Source of the DNA: Deferribacteres bacterium
Lineage (GTDB): Bacteria; Zhuqueibacterota; Zhuqueibacteria; Zhuqueibacterales; Geothermadaptataceae
Assembly: GCA_020633655.1 (NCBI GenBank)
Contig: JACKDF010000027.1
Span: 1-12,705, forward strand
Reading direction: 5' to 3'
DNA: 12,705 nt
Part shown: piece by piece, positions 1-6,100 of the stretch
Position numbering within the stretch: position 1 is the stretch's first letter
Layout of the letters: every line of letters begins with the position of its first letter
The notes under the pieces: model-generated
The model's input: only the letters and a program-made list of their open reading frames with translations
Databases searched by the model: none
Told to the model about the DNA's origin: nothing
Made by a program: the position numbers and the translations under genes

Positions 1-1967
1 ACCCGGTCAAGTCGGTTGATGAACTCCGGCGCGAAGAAATCGCGAATGTGCTCAGGTACACGACTGCTACTCTTGTTTTCGGGCGCGCCAAAGCCGAAAG
101 CAGTCGTCTGTTTCTGCTTCCCTTGCAAATTCGATGTCATGATGATGAGTGCATGACGAAAATTGATTTCGGTGCCTTTGGCGTCCCGTAAAATGCCTTC
201 ATCGAAGACTTGAAGCATCAAATTGAAAACGTCGGTATGTGCCTTTTCAATTTCGTCCAGCAGTACGACGGAATAAGGATGTTTGCGAATTTTCTCGGCC
301 AAGTACGACATCTGCTGGAAACCGACATATCCCGGTGGTGCACCGATCAATTTTGCGATGCTGTGCGATTCTTTAAACTCAGTCATATCCAGGCGTATAA
401 GGGCAGCATCCGAACCCATGAGTTGCCTGGCTAATGCTTGTGCCAGGGCGGTTTTACCCACTCCTGTCGGACCTGTAAAAAGAAAGACACCTACCGGTTT
501 GCTGGAGGACTGTATGCCGGTACGGCGTCGGCGAACGGCTTTTGCAATTTCTGTTATCGCTTCATTTTGTCCAAAAATTTCCCGCTGCAGCCGTTTTTCC
601 AATTCTCGCAATGCGTGCTTTTCGTTAAAATGCAAATCGTGCACGGGTAAACCAGTCCAGTTGCTGATGATTTTCTGCAGTGTTGTGGCTTTTAATTGCA
701 CAGGCTGCAGCCCGTTGCCGCGGCTTTCCAGTTTTGCCCGCGAGCAAGCTTCATCGATCAAATCGATAACTTTATCCGGCATGGCGCGATCGGGTAAATA
801 ATGGCGGCTGAGATAAATGGCATGCTCGATTACAGCATCACTCAAGAGAACCTGATGGAATATCTCGTAATGCTCGCGAATGCCGTAGACGATACGTCGC
901 ACCGCCTCTTCATCGGGTTCGTCCACGGTGACCGGTTGAAAACGACGCGCAAGGGCTTTGTCCTGGGTAAAGTGGAGCTGGTATTCCTGCGGTGTGGTCG
1001 CGCCTATGCAGTGCAGTTCACCGCGTGCCAGGGCAGGTTTCATAATGTTAGCCGCGTCGAGGGCCCCTTCCGAGGCGCCGACTCCAATAATGGTGTGCAC
1101 TTCATCGACGAAAAGCAGAATATCGTCGCGCACTTTCACTGTATCGAGAATTTCCCGCAGGCGTTCTTCGAATTCGCCACGATATTTTGTACCGGAGATA
1201 ACGCTGGTGAGATCAAGACTGAGCACTGTTTTACCACGAAAGGTTTCATGCACATCTTCAGCCACTATCCTTTGAGCCAGACCTTCAAGAATGGCGGTTT
1301 TTCCAACGCCGGCTTCACCAACAAGTAGTGGGTTATTTTTGGTTTTGCGTCCAAGGATGTGCAGTACCTGCGCCAGTTCTTTTTCACGGCCGATCATCGG
1401 CGGCAGTTTACCTGCGCGCGCTGCTTTTGTGAGATTGAAACAGTATTTTTCTAAAAGGCTTTGTTCTTTGTTTTTTAACTTACTAATCCTGTGTGTTTTG
1501 GAGGAATATATTTTTTGCGATGGTTTTTTCTCTGCTCGTGCCTGTTGTGCTGTAACCTGCCGGGCGACAACCTCGAGAATTTCTGACCCAATGGATTTAG
1601 GTTCCTTGATAAGCGAATTGAGAATGTGCGTCGTTTCAATCTGCTTCGATTGGGAGTAGGTGGCTTCCGCCGCGGCACGGGAAAGTATTTTCAATGAAAT
1701 ATTGCTGACGTTGTTCAGATGATTGCTCCCCGGTTCCTGCTCATTTTTACGGCTGCGAATTTGAGCGAATATCTCCTCCAGAGGCAAAGCCTGGTTATGA
1801 AAAAAACGCTTCAACAAATCCGGTTCTGTTTCCAGTAAACCGGCTAGTATGTAATGGGAGCTTAAAAGACTGCACTGCTGTGTTTCTGCCCAACGCCGTG
1901 CTTCAGCAATGGCGAGGCAGGCGTTATCTGAATATTTTTCAAATTGATAAACCGGATGTTTCTCCAT
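1..1967 (-). CDS. ATP-dependent Clp unfoldase subunit, ClpA/ClpC type (3' end cut by window edge)
   Basis: Reading leftward from ATG at 1967, 655 codons are open to the window edge. Two Clp-N repeats occupy about residues 5-140. AAA module 1 has Walker A GEAGVGKT near residue 217, a Walker B ending FVDEVHT, and an ARRF arginine-finger region. Module 2 has Walker A GPTGVGKT near 498, the pore stretch GAPPGYVGF, Walker B VVLLDEIEKAH and the TSNL sensor. Such hexamers thread proteins into a partner peptidase using ATP. The linker between modules (DLIDEACSR to SNWTGLPV) is short, so the long coiled-coil middle domain of ClpB and even the short one of ClpC are absent, as in ClpA. An FGFG stretch after TSNL sits where ClpA/ClpC carry the ClpP-docking loop, which favours a protease partner over a ClpB-type disaggregase. 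An in-frame TAA lies 15 codons upstream with no better start between. The Shine-Dalgarno is weak. The C-terminal domain lies outside the window. Confidence 0.93.
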   Translation of the reverse strand, partial: MEKHPVYQFEKYSDNACLAIAEARRWAETQQCSLLSSHYILAGLLETEPDLLKRFFHNQALPLEEIFAQIRSRKNEQEPGSNHLNNVSNISLKILSRAAAEATYSQSKQIETTHILNSLIKEPKSIGSEILEVVARQVTAQQARAEKKPSQKIYSSKTHRISKLKNKEQSLLEKYCFNLTKAARAGKLPPMIGREKELAQVLHILGRKTKNNPLLVGEAGVGKTAILEGLAQRIVAEDVHETFRGKTVLSLDLTSVISGTKYRGEFEERLREILDTVKVRDDILLFVDEVHTIIGVGASEGALDAANIMKPALARGELHCIGATTPQEYQLHFTQDKALARRFQPVTVDEPDEEAVRRIVYGIREHYEIFHQVLLSDAVIEHAIYLSRHYLPDRAMPDKVIDLIDEACSRAKLESRGNGLQPVQLKATTLQKIISNWTGLPVHDLHFNEKHALRELEKRLQREIFGQNEAITEIAKAVRRRRTGIQSSSKPVGVFLFTGPTGVGKTALAQALARQLMGSDAALIRLDMTEFKESHSIAKLIGAPPGYVGFQQMSYLAEKIRKHPYSVVLLDEIEKAHTDVFNLMLQVFDEGILRDAKGTEINFRHALIIMTSNLQGKQKQTTAFGFGAPENKSSSRVPEHIRDFFAPEFINRLDR

Positions 1968-2083
1968 ATCCCAGACTCGTATTCGGTAAATTCCTGACGT
2001 CGTAATCGTTTGGTTCTGTTAAGTATCGGTAAAAGAAGTGTAAGGATTGAGTTGGATGTGAAAGAGTGCACCGCTTGTCACTG

Positions 2084-2118
2084 AAACCCTGACAGGTTTC
2101 TGAATCCTGTCAGGGTTT
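2084..2118. repeat. Perfect palindromic repeat, 13-bp arms, 9-nt loop
   Basis: The left arm AAACCCTGACAGG (2084-2096) and right arm CCTGTCAGGGTTT (2106-2118) are exact reverse complements around a 9-nt spacer. It lies about 120 bp upstream of the clp start, oriented so that it could fold in either strand's RNA. No T-run follows on either strand, so it is not a typical intrinsic terminator. Very similar CCTGACAGG palindromes are, from general familiarity, scattered through many environmental bacterial genomes. I therefore read it as a dispersed repeat or mini-element rather than a clp operator, but an operator is not excluded. Confidence 0.75.
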
Positions 2119-2375
2119 GATGATTTCCTTTTTGATTTATACTTAATTACATCGTATAAATACATACAATTCTCTGCTCAGAACGTTGTCTTAAATCTGG
2201 AATTCGGTTTTGAATAGGAGTTCAACCTTTACTCTCAATTTCAAAAATTTGCAAGTTGTCCTCGATGAACTTCAGGAAAGTGTTGAATCGTGTAGAAAGT
2301 AATAAATCACCGCTGACTTAAAATTCTGAACAAATTCAAATCTGTTCCCTCATTTTCAAGGATGGAAATTTTAAA

Positions 2376-2426
2376 AGCGTATATTTTTTCCGAAAACAAT
2401 TTTCTTGAAAAAAAATCTTATACGCT
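2376..2426. repeat. Long inverted repeat just upstream of the promoter at 2452
   Basis: AGCGTATA (2376-2383) is exactly complementary to TATACGCT (2419-2426). Inside these arms a T-run plus C faces a G plus A-run, so the hairpin can extend with imperfect pairing. It ends about 25 bp before the -35 box of the downstream promoter, a position that suits an upstream regulator site or a structure closing transcripts that enter from the left. The role is inferred from position only. Confidence 0.5.
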
Positions 2427-2451
2427 ATATTACTATTTCAAAATCCGCTTC

Positions 2452-2480
2452 TTGATTTTTCCGATGGAATTGAGTATTAT
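2452..2480 (+). promoter_or_regulatory. Sigma70-type promoter for the selenoprotein candidate
   Basis: The -35 box TTGATT (2452-2457) and -10 box TATTAT (2475-2480) are separated by exactly 17 bp. The predicted start near 2487 leaves a leader of about 48 nt before the ATG at 2535, with AGGAG at 2522-2526 as ribosome-binding site. A good promoter and ribosome site for the reading frame interrupted by TGA support it as a live gene rather than a decaying one. Confidence 0.6.
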
Positions 2481-2534
2481 CCTCATCATTCGAACCCACA
2501 AGCCGAAGCTATTGTATAAACAGGAGTTTTCAAA

Positions 2535-3512
2535 ATGGCACGACTTTATAAAATTTTTATAGCACTTTCCGGACTGGCGCTCCTTATGTCTGGTTTTTCA
2601 GGTGAGCTGGCAGCCAAAGAAAAGAAATTAACCATCCTCTATTCCAGCGCAGCAAATGGTTATTTGCTGCCCTGTGGCTGACACGGCAGCAGAGCCGGCG
2701 GTCTGGCCAGGCGATGGACAGCTATTGACAGCATTCGACAAGCACATCCGGATATTTTGATTATTGATGGTGGCGATACAGGGGAATCCACCAGCGAAAG
2801 ACGCGGCTGGATAACGCCGCTGATGTGGGATGTTATGTCAGCGATGGGATACGATCTCATCAATGTTGGGAAGCGCGATTTTGCCGATACCGCAGCCGTT
2901 TGGTTGCAGGAACGGAAGGAGAAAAAGCCCCTCTTTCTCACCGGAAATATTGCCGATTCCACCGGAAAATATATTGGCGAACCCTATTTCATCCTCGAGC
3001 ATAATGGCATGAAAATCGGCGTTGTTGCGGCACTATCCCTAAATTACCGTAATTATTTCCGCCAGCAGGTGCTACGCGCGCCGGTGGAAGTCATCTCCGA
3101 TGCGCAGAAGGAATTTCGCAAGGAAAAAGTGGATTTCCAGTTTCTCATTTACATGGGACGGAAAAAAGAATCCATCGATGTGATTTCCACTCTTGAAGAT
3201 TTTGATCTGCTTTTAATTGGCAACAGCGACGGGAAACCAATGGAAGCCCAAATTAACGATGGACAAGTGCCCATCGTCGGACCGGGTGACCGCTGCCGTG
3301 AACTTGCGGTTGTTACGATGACCAGGGAGAAACGGGAACATCCGGCAACCGTTACCTGCGACATCGTTCCCCTTGGCGATGGTTTCAGTGACTCACCCAA
3401 GTGGCTGCCCTTTGATAAAATTTTTAAAGATAAACTGGCCGCTGACGCCAGGGCGCAGCACCTGCGCAACCAACAACTGCAAAACGAAGCCAAAGCAAAA
3501 TCTGGCAATTAA
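2535..3512 (+). CDS. Candidate selenoprotein: secreted 5'-nucleotidase/metallophosphatase-like protein with in-frame UGA (Sec49)
   Basis: From ATG 2535 (AGGAG upstream) to TAA at 3510-3512 the frame is 325 residues long, interrupted only by TGA at 2679-2681, codon 49. The N-terminus is a signal peptide: positive start, hydrophobic residues 7-22, likely cleavage after LAA at 27. Next comes NGYLLPCG[TGA]HGSRAGGLARR. Relatives in the UshA-like metallophosphatase family, as I recall them, carry PCGC followed by GGLARR, so the TGA occupies a conserved cysteine position and Cys47-x-Sec49 would form a redox pair. The frame downstream keeps family features: IDGGDTG (metal-site GD motif), NVGKRDF where GNHEF is usual, and an alpha/beta layout. 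The usual DLHG is replaced by SAANG, so phosphatase activity is doubtful and a thiol/selenol redox role is plausible. A SECIS-like hairpin follows the TGA. The alternative is a nonsense mutation or read error, since TGC to TGA is one base. A gene finder would miss the N-terminus and call only about 2757-3512. Confidence 0.8.
2679..2708 (+). promoter_or_regulatory. Putative bacterial SECIS element (UGA plus hairpin)
   Basis: Starting 12 nt after the UGA, GCCGG (2694-2698) pairs with CUGGC (2703-2707), one pair being G-U, around a CGGU tetraloop (2699-2702). G2692 can pair with C2708 past bulged A2693. Bacterial SECIS hairpins sit inside the coding sequence just after the UGA, with a small G-rich apical loop bound by SelB and often a bulged base below. 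The loop here is 18-21 nt after the codon, within the usual range. From memory of E. coli fdhF, UGA-CAC-GGC and, 12 nt on, GGU-CUG occur in the same register. This fold was worked out by hand. Confidence 0.68.
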
Positions 3513-3533
3513 GTCTATTTTTCTCTGAAGAAT

Positions 3534-3570
3534 AAAAGCGGTAACTAGAACGAGTTATCGCTTTTTTTTT
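3534..3570 (+). terminator. Rho-independent terminator after the selenoprotein candidate
   Basis: AAAGCGGTAACT (3535-3546) pairs along its whole length with AGTTATCGCTTT (3553-3564), with one G-U pair and a 6-nt loop. The right arm runs into a run of nine T (3562-3570). It lies 20-60 nt after the stop codon and separates this gene's transcript from the phosphatase-fold lipoprotein gene downstream. Confidence 0.88.
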
Positions 3571-3624
3571 GCGATGAAGTTCGTAATATGCAGTGTTTAA
3601 AAAATTAATAAAAGGAGGAAGGAA

Positions 3625-4491
3625 ATGAAGATAGGGCTGCTTTTCGTAATTCCCGTCGTCTTGTTGTCGGGTTGCTCGATGCAAGATCAATGCACGAATA
3701 AGGTATTCCGAGTGATGAGTTTCAATATTCGCAACGACAATTCCGACGATGGGCAGCATGTCTGGATGAATCGCAAGGAGGGTGTGGCGAAAATGCTTGA
3801 TTTCCATCGTGTGGATATCGCTGGTATGCAGGAGGTGTTGAAGAATCAGCTGGAAGATATAAAAAGAATGGCGCCCGAATTTGCCGCTGTAGGCGTGGGG
3901 CGAACAGATGGCAAAGAAAAAGGGGAGTATGCACCCATATTTTATCGCACCTCCCGTTTCTCGGTTGCCGATTGGGGCACCTTCTGGCTGAGTGAAACAC
4001 CAGCAGACACCGGTAGTCGCGGCTGGGATGCAGCACTGGAACGCATCGTGACCTGGGCGCTTATGCAGGACAAAAACGACCACAAACAATTCTACTTTTT
4101 TAACACCCATTTCGATCATCGGGGGGAAGAAGCACGCAGAAACAGTGCAGCGCTGATTATGTACCGCATTCGGGATGTGGCAGGTGACAAACCCGTCGTT
4201 CTCAGCGGTGATTTTAATCTGGATGAACACGCCGATCCCTATTTTCTCATAACCAAAGGCGATGCGCCGCTTATCGATTCCCGAATTGCCGTTGGGGATG
4301 CCGCCTATGGGCCTTACGGAACGTACACCGGATTTAATGGTGACGAAAAGAACTTACGCAATATTGATTTTATTTTTGTAAACGACAGGATTGATGTTTT
4401 GCGCCAGGGGATAATTTCCGAAAATTGGAATGGTATTTTGCCCTCGGACCATCGTCCGGTGGTTGCGGATATCCGGTTTAAAAAGCGCTGA
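3625..4491 (+). CDS. Endonuclease/exonuclease/phosphatase-family lipoprotein
   Basis: This 288-residue protein has a strong AGGAGG Shine-Dalgarno 8-13 nt before ATG 3625. It begins with a lipoprotein signal peptide ending LLSGC, so Cys17 would be lipidated and the enzyme held on a membrane outside the cytoplasm. The Mg-dependent hydrolase fold is clear from its ordered motifs: SFNIRN (Asn34), MQEV (Glu70), LERI (Glu139), THFDHRG (His162), SGDFN (Asp196, Asn198), IDFIF (Asp248) and SDHRP (Asp275, His276). All expected catalytic and metal residues are present and length is normal. Members cleave phosphodiester or phosphomonoester bonds in nucleic acids, inositol phosphates or sphingomyelin. The substrate here cannot be told from sequence, though export argues against DNA repair. 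It sits behind a terminator, so it probably has its own promoter, which I could not locate with confidence. Confidence 0.92.
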   Translation: MKIGLLFVIPVVLLSGCSMQDQCTNKVFRVMSFNIRNDNSDDGQHVWMNRKEGVAKMLDFHRVDIAGMQEVLKNQLEDIKRMAPEFAAVGVGRTDGKEKGEYAPIFYRTSRFSVADWGTFWLSETPADTGSRGWDAALERIVTWALMQDKNDHKQFYFFNTHFDHRGEEARRNSAALIMYRIRDVAGDKPVVLSGDFNLDEHADPYFLITKGDAPLIDSRIAVGDAAYGPYGTYTGFNGDEKNLRNIDFIFVNDRIDVLRQGIISENWNGILPSDHRPVVADIRFKKR

Positions 4492-4575
4492 AATTGCCAA
4501 AATGTGCACATGATGATTGGGTTCATGAACTTACACGAGCCGTAGGTTTGAAATTGAAATAGGTCATAAAGCTGG

Positions 4576-4634
4576 AACCGCGAAAAGCATGAGATACACG
4601 AATAATTTTTGTATTACTTGTGTGTTTCGCGGTT
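4576..4634. repeat. Palindromic repeat with AACCGCGAAA ends
   Basis: AACCGCGAAA (4576-4585) is an exact reverse complement of TTTCGCGGTT (4625-4634). The 39-nt interior pairs only partly, for example ATAC with GTAT. Such CGCGAAA-bounded elements with ACACGAA-like interiors are, from general experience, dispersed in multiple copies in many environmental genomes. A different palindrome of the same general style lies at 10549-10618. No transposase or T-run accompanies it. Confidence 0.6.
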
Positions 4635-4812
4635 AAATGCATTTTTTGATAGAATTCTTCCTCCAATGCCTGGCCTTTGCATGCTGCATGATTTTTAACC
4701 GTTTGCACTTTCGAATGCGATGCCCCATTCTTCCAGAAATCACCCTGCAATCCGACCTTTAAAACCTGTTCAAATAATGACATAGAGCAATATTTTCTAT
4801 TTTGAAATGGGC

Positions 4813-4841
4813 TTGACTGTCAGTGTTTAAATTGCTATCTT
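4813..4841 (+). promoter_or_regulatory. Sigma70-type promoter for gcvT
   Basis: TTGACT (4813-4818) and TATCTT (4836-4841) are separated by exactly 17 bp, about 70 bp upstream of the gcvT start. The -35 box differs from consensus at one base and the -10 box at two. The short leader leaves no room for a regulatory RNA of riboswitch size. Confidence 0.65.
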
Positions 4842-4910
4842 TTAAAGATTTTTATATTTTTTTAAGCTGTATGGCTAAGCAGCAAATTATGGTTGGTTTA
4901 AGGAGGTTTC

Positions 4911-5999
4911 ATGTCAGTAAAAAAAACTGCTTTATATGATGTTCACGTAAATGCTGGCGCAAAAATCGTTGAATTTGCAGGTTATCTCATGCCGGTGCAG
5001 TATGCAGGTATAATCCAGGAGCACAACCGTGTGCGCGCCTCTGTCGGTTTGTTCGATGTCTCGCATATGGGAGAATTTTCTGTCCACGGTGCTGGTGCAT
5101 TGGATTTTCTGCAAAAAATGACCATCAATGATGTTGCAGCCTTATCAGTGAACCAGGCGCAATATTCTGCGATGTGTTACGACGACGGTGGCATCGTTGA
5201 TGATTTGATTGTCTATCGTCATCAGAATTTTTACGGTATGGTTGTCAATGCCTCAAATTTACAGAAGGATTTTGACTGGTTGCAGGAGCACCTGCCACAA
5301 GGCGTTGAATTACGCAATGAAAGTGAAGAAACCTCGCTGGTGGCTTTGCAAGGCCGTGATGCCGATGCAACACTGCAAAAATTGACGGAGGTCGATCTTG
5401 GTGCGATCAAATTTTATTGGTTTGCAAAAGGTGAAGTAGCCGGCATTCCCGCGTTGATTTCCCGTACGGGTTATACCGGCGAAAGTGGCTTTGAAATTGC
5501 GGTTCCCAATGAAGATGCGGTTCAATTGTGGAACGCGATTATGGAAGCCGGCGCTGAATTCAATATCGAACCCATTGGGCTGGGCGCGCGTGATACGTTG
5601 CGTCTGGAGATGAAATATTGTCTGTACGGCAACGATATCGATGCAACGACGAATCCCATCGAAGCAGGATTGGGTTGGATTACCAAGCTCGGCAAAGGGC
5701 CGTTCATCGGCAGCGATGTGTTGACTGCAGTGAAAGAAAATGGGCCGAAACGAAAACTCGTCGGTTTGGAATTGGATGGCCGGAATATCGCCCGGCACGG
5801 CTATGAAATTTTAAGTGGCACTGAAAATATTGGCATCATCTGCAGCGGCAGCAAGTCCATTAGTTTGGACAAATCCATCGCAACGGGATATATTGCAGCC
5901 GAGCATGCAGCTGTCGGCACCGAAGTCGGGATTCAAATTCGCAATCGTGTGGTACCGGCAAAGGTTGTGAAAACACCATTTTATCAAAGGCCATACTGA
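4911..5999 (+). CDS. gcvT: Aminomethyltransferase (glycine cleavage system T protein)
   Basis: T-protein takes the aminomethyl group from the lipoyl arm of H-protein, releases ammonia and passes the one-carbon unit to tetrahydrofolate, giving methylene-THF in the cytoplasm. At 362 residues it is full length for the family. Visible signatures include EFAGYLMPVQY near the N-terminus, GLFDVSHMGE, GGIVDDLIVYR (the acidic folate-site pair Asp97/Asp98), VVNASN, SRTGYTGESGFEI, GLGARDTLRLE and EAGLGWITK. A strong AGGAGG site precedes ATG 4911. The other glycine-cleavage genes (gcvH, gcvP) are not in this window, so the T protein stands apart from its complex partners here. ftsK follows after 101 bp and may share the transcript. 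Confidence 0.97.
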   Translation: MSVKKTALYDVHVNAGAKIVEFAGYLMPVQYAGIIQEHNRVRASVGLFDVSHMGEFSVHGAGALDFLQKMTINDVAALSVNQAQYSAMCYDDGGIVDDLIVYRHQNFYGMVVNASNLQKDFDWLQEHLPQGVELRNESEETSLVALQGRDADATLQKLTEVDLGAIKFYWFAKGEVAGIPALISRTGYTGESGFEIAVPNEDAVQLWNAIMEAGAEFNIEPIGLGARDTLRLEMKYCLYGNDIDATTNPIEAGLGWITKLGKGPFIGSDVLTAVKENGPKRKLVGLELDGRNIARHGYEILSGTENIGIICSGSKSISLDKSIATGYIAAEHAAVGTEVGIQIRNRVVPAKVVKTPFYQRPY

Positions 6000-6003
6000 A
6001 AAA

Positions 6004-6072
6004 GTGCGGCGCCCTTTCGATTGATAATTGCATCGTGGAATATTGTCCATTTCAAGTGAAAGTGCGTCGCAC
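6004..6072. repeat. Long-range inverted repeat in the gcvT-ftsK spacer
   Basis: GTGCGGCG (6004-6011) pairs with CGTCGCAC (6065-6072), one pair being G-U, and CTTTC (6014-6018) pairs with GAAAG (6058-6062), giving a 13-bp stem with a small internal loop and a 39-nt top. It ends 28 nt before the ftsK start. There is no T-run after it on the plus strand, so it does not look like a terminator. It may stabilise the gcvT 3' end or shape the ftsK leader. The role is inference. Confidence 0.35.
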
Positions 6073-6100
6073 AAAAAATTAGGAAACAAAAAAGAGATCC

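Larger units (their letters stand above)
1968..2534. other. Divergent intergenic region between clp and the selenoprotein candidate
   Basis: This 567-bp, fairly AT-rich gap separates two divergently transcribed genes. It holds a perfect 13-bp palindrome (2084-2118), a second inverted repeat (2376-2426) and a plus-strand sigma70 promoter (2452-2480), annotated separately. A 66-codon plus-strand frame at 2362-2562 spans both the inverted repeat and the promoter and is probably not a gene. I found no convincing promoter for the clp gene and no heat-shock CIRCE-type operator on the minus strand. Nothing else stands out in 2119-2370. Confidence 0.7.
4492..4910. other. Intergenic region upstream of gcvT
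   Basis: This 419-bp gap contains a palindromic repeat (4576-4634) and the gcvT promoter (4813-4841). An 86-codon minus-strand frame (4523-4783) runs through the repeat, has no recognisable domain and low-complexity-like composition, and is not supported as a gene. No glycine-riboswitch-like structure is visible: the gcvT leader from the predicted start is only about 60 nt and AT-rich. Confidence 0.65.

Noticed and set aside
2362..2562. 66-codon plus-strand frame
   Set aside because: It overlaps the inverted repeat, the promoter and the start of the next gene, has low-complexity AT-driven composition and no recognisable motif.
2679..2681. TGA as an ordinary stop making 2535-2681 a short peptide and 2757-3512 a separate gene
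   Set aside because: The 48-residue front part is a signal peptide plus the start of the same family motif, the frame continues without break into matching family sequence, and 2757 is a TTG with no suitable ribosome site. A nonsense mutation remains possible but explains less than Sec.
4523..4783. 86-codon minus-strand frame as a small gene
   Set aside because: It runs straight through a palindromic repeat and shows no domain or good ribosome site; a relic of a repeat-associated gene could not be shown.
4842..4910. Glycine riboswitch before gcvT
   Set aside because: The leader after the predicted promoter is only about 60 nt, AT-rich, and lacks the conserved paired aptamer layout.
5310..5798. 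162-codon minus-strand frame inside gcvT
   Set aside because: Antisense shadow of a clear gcvT reading frame.
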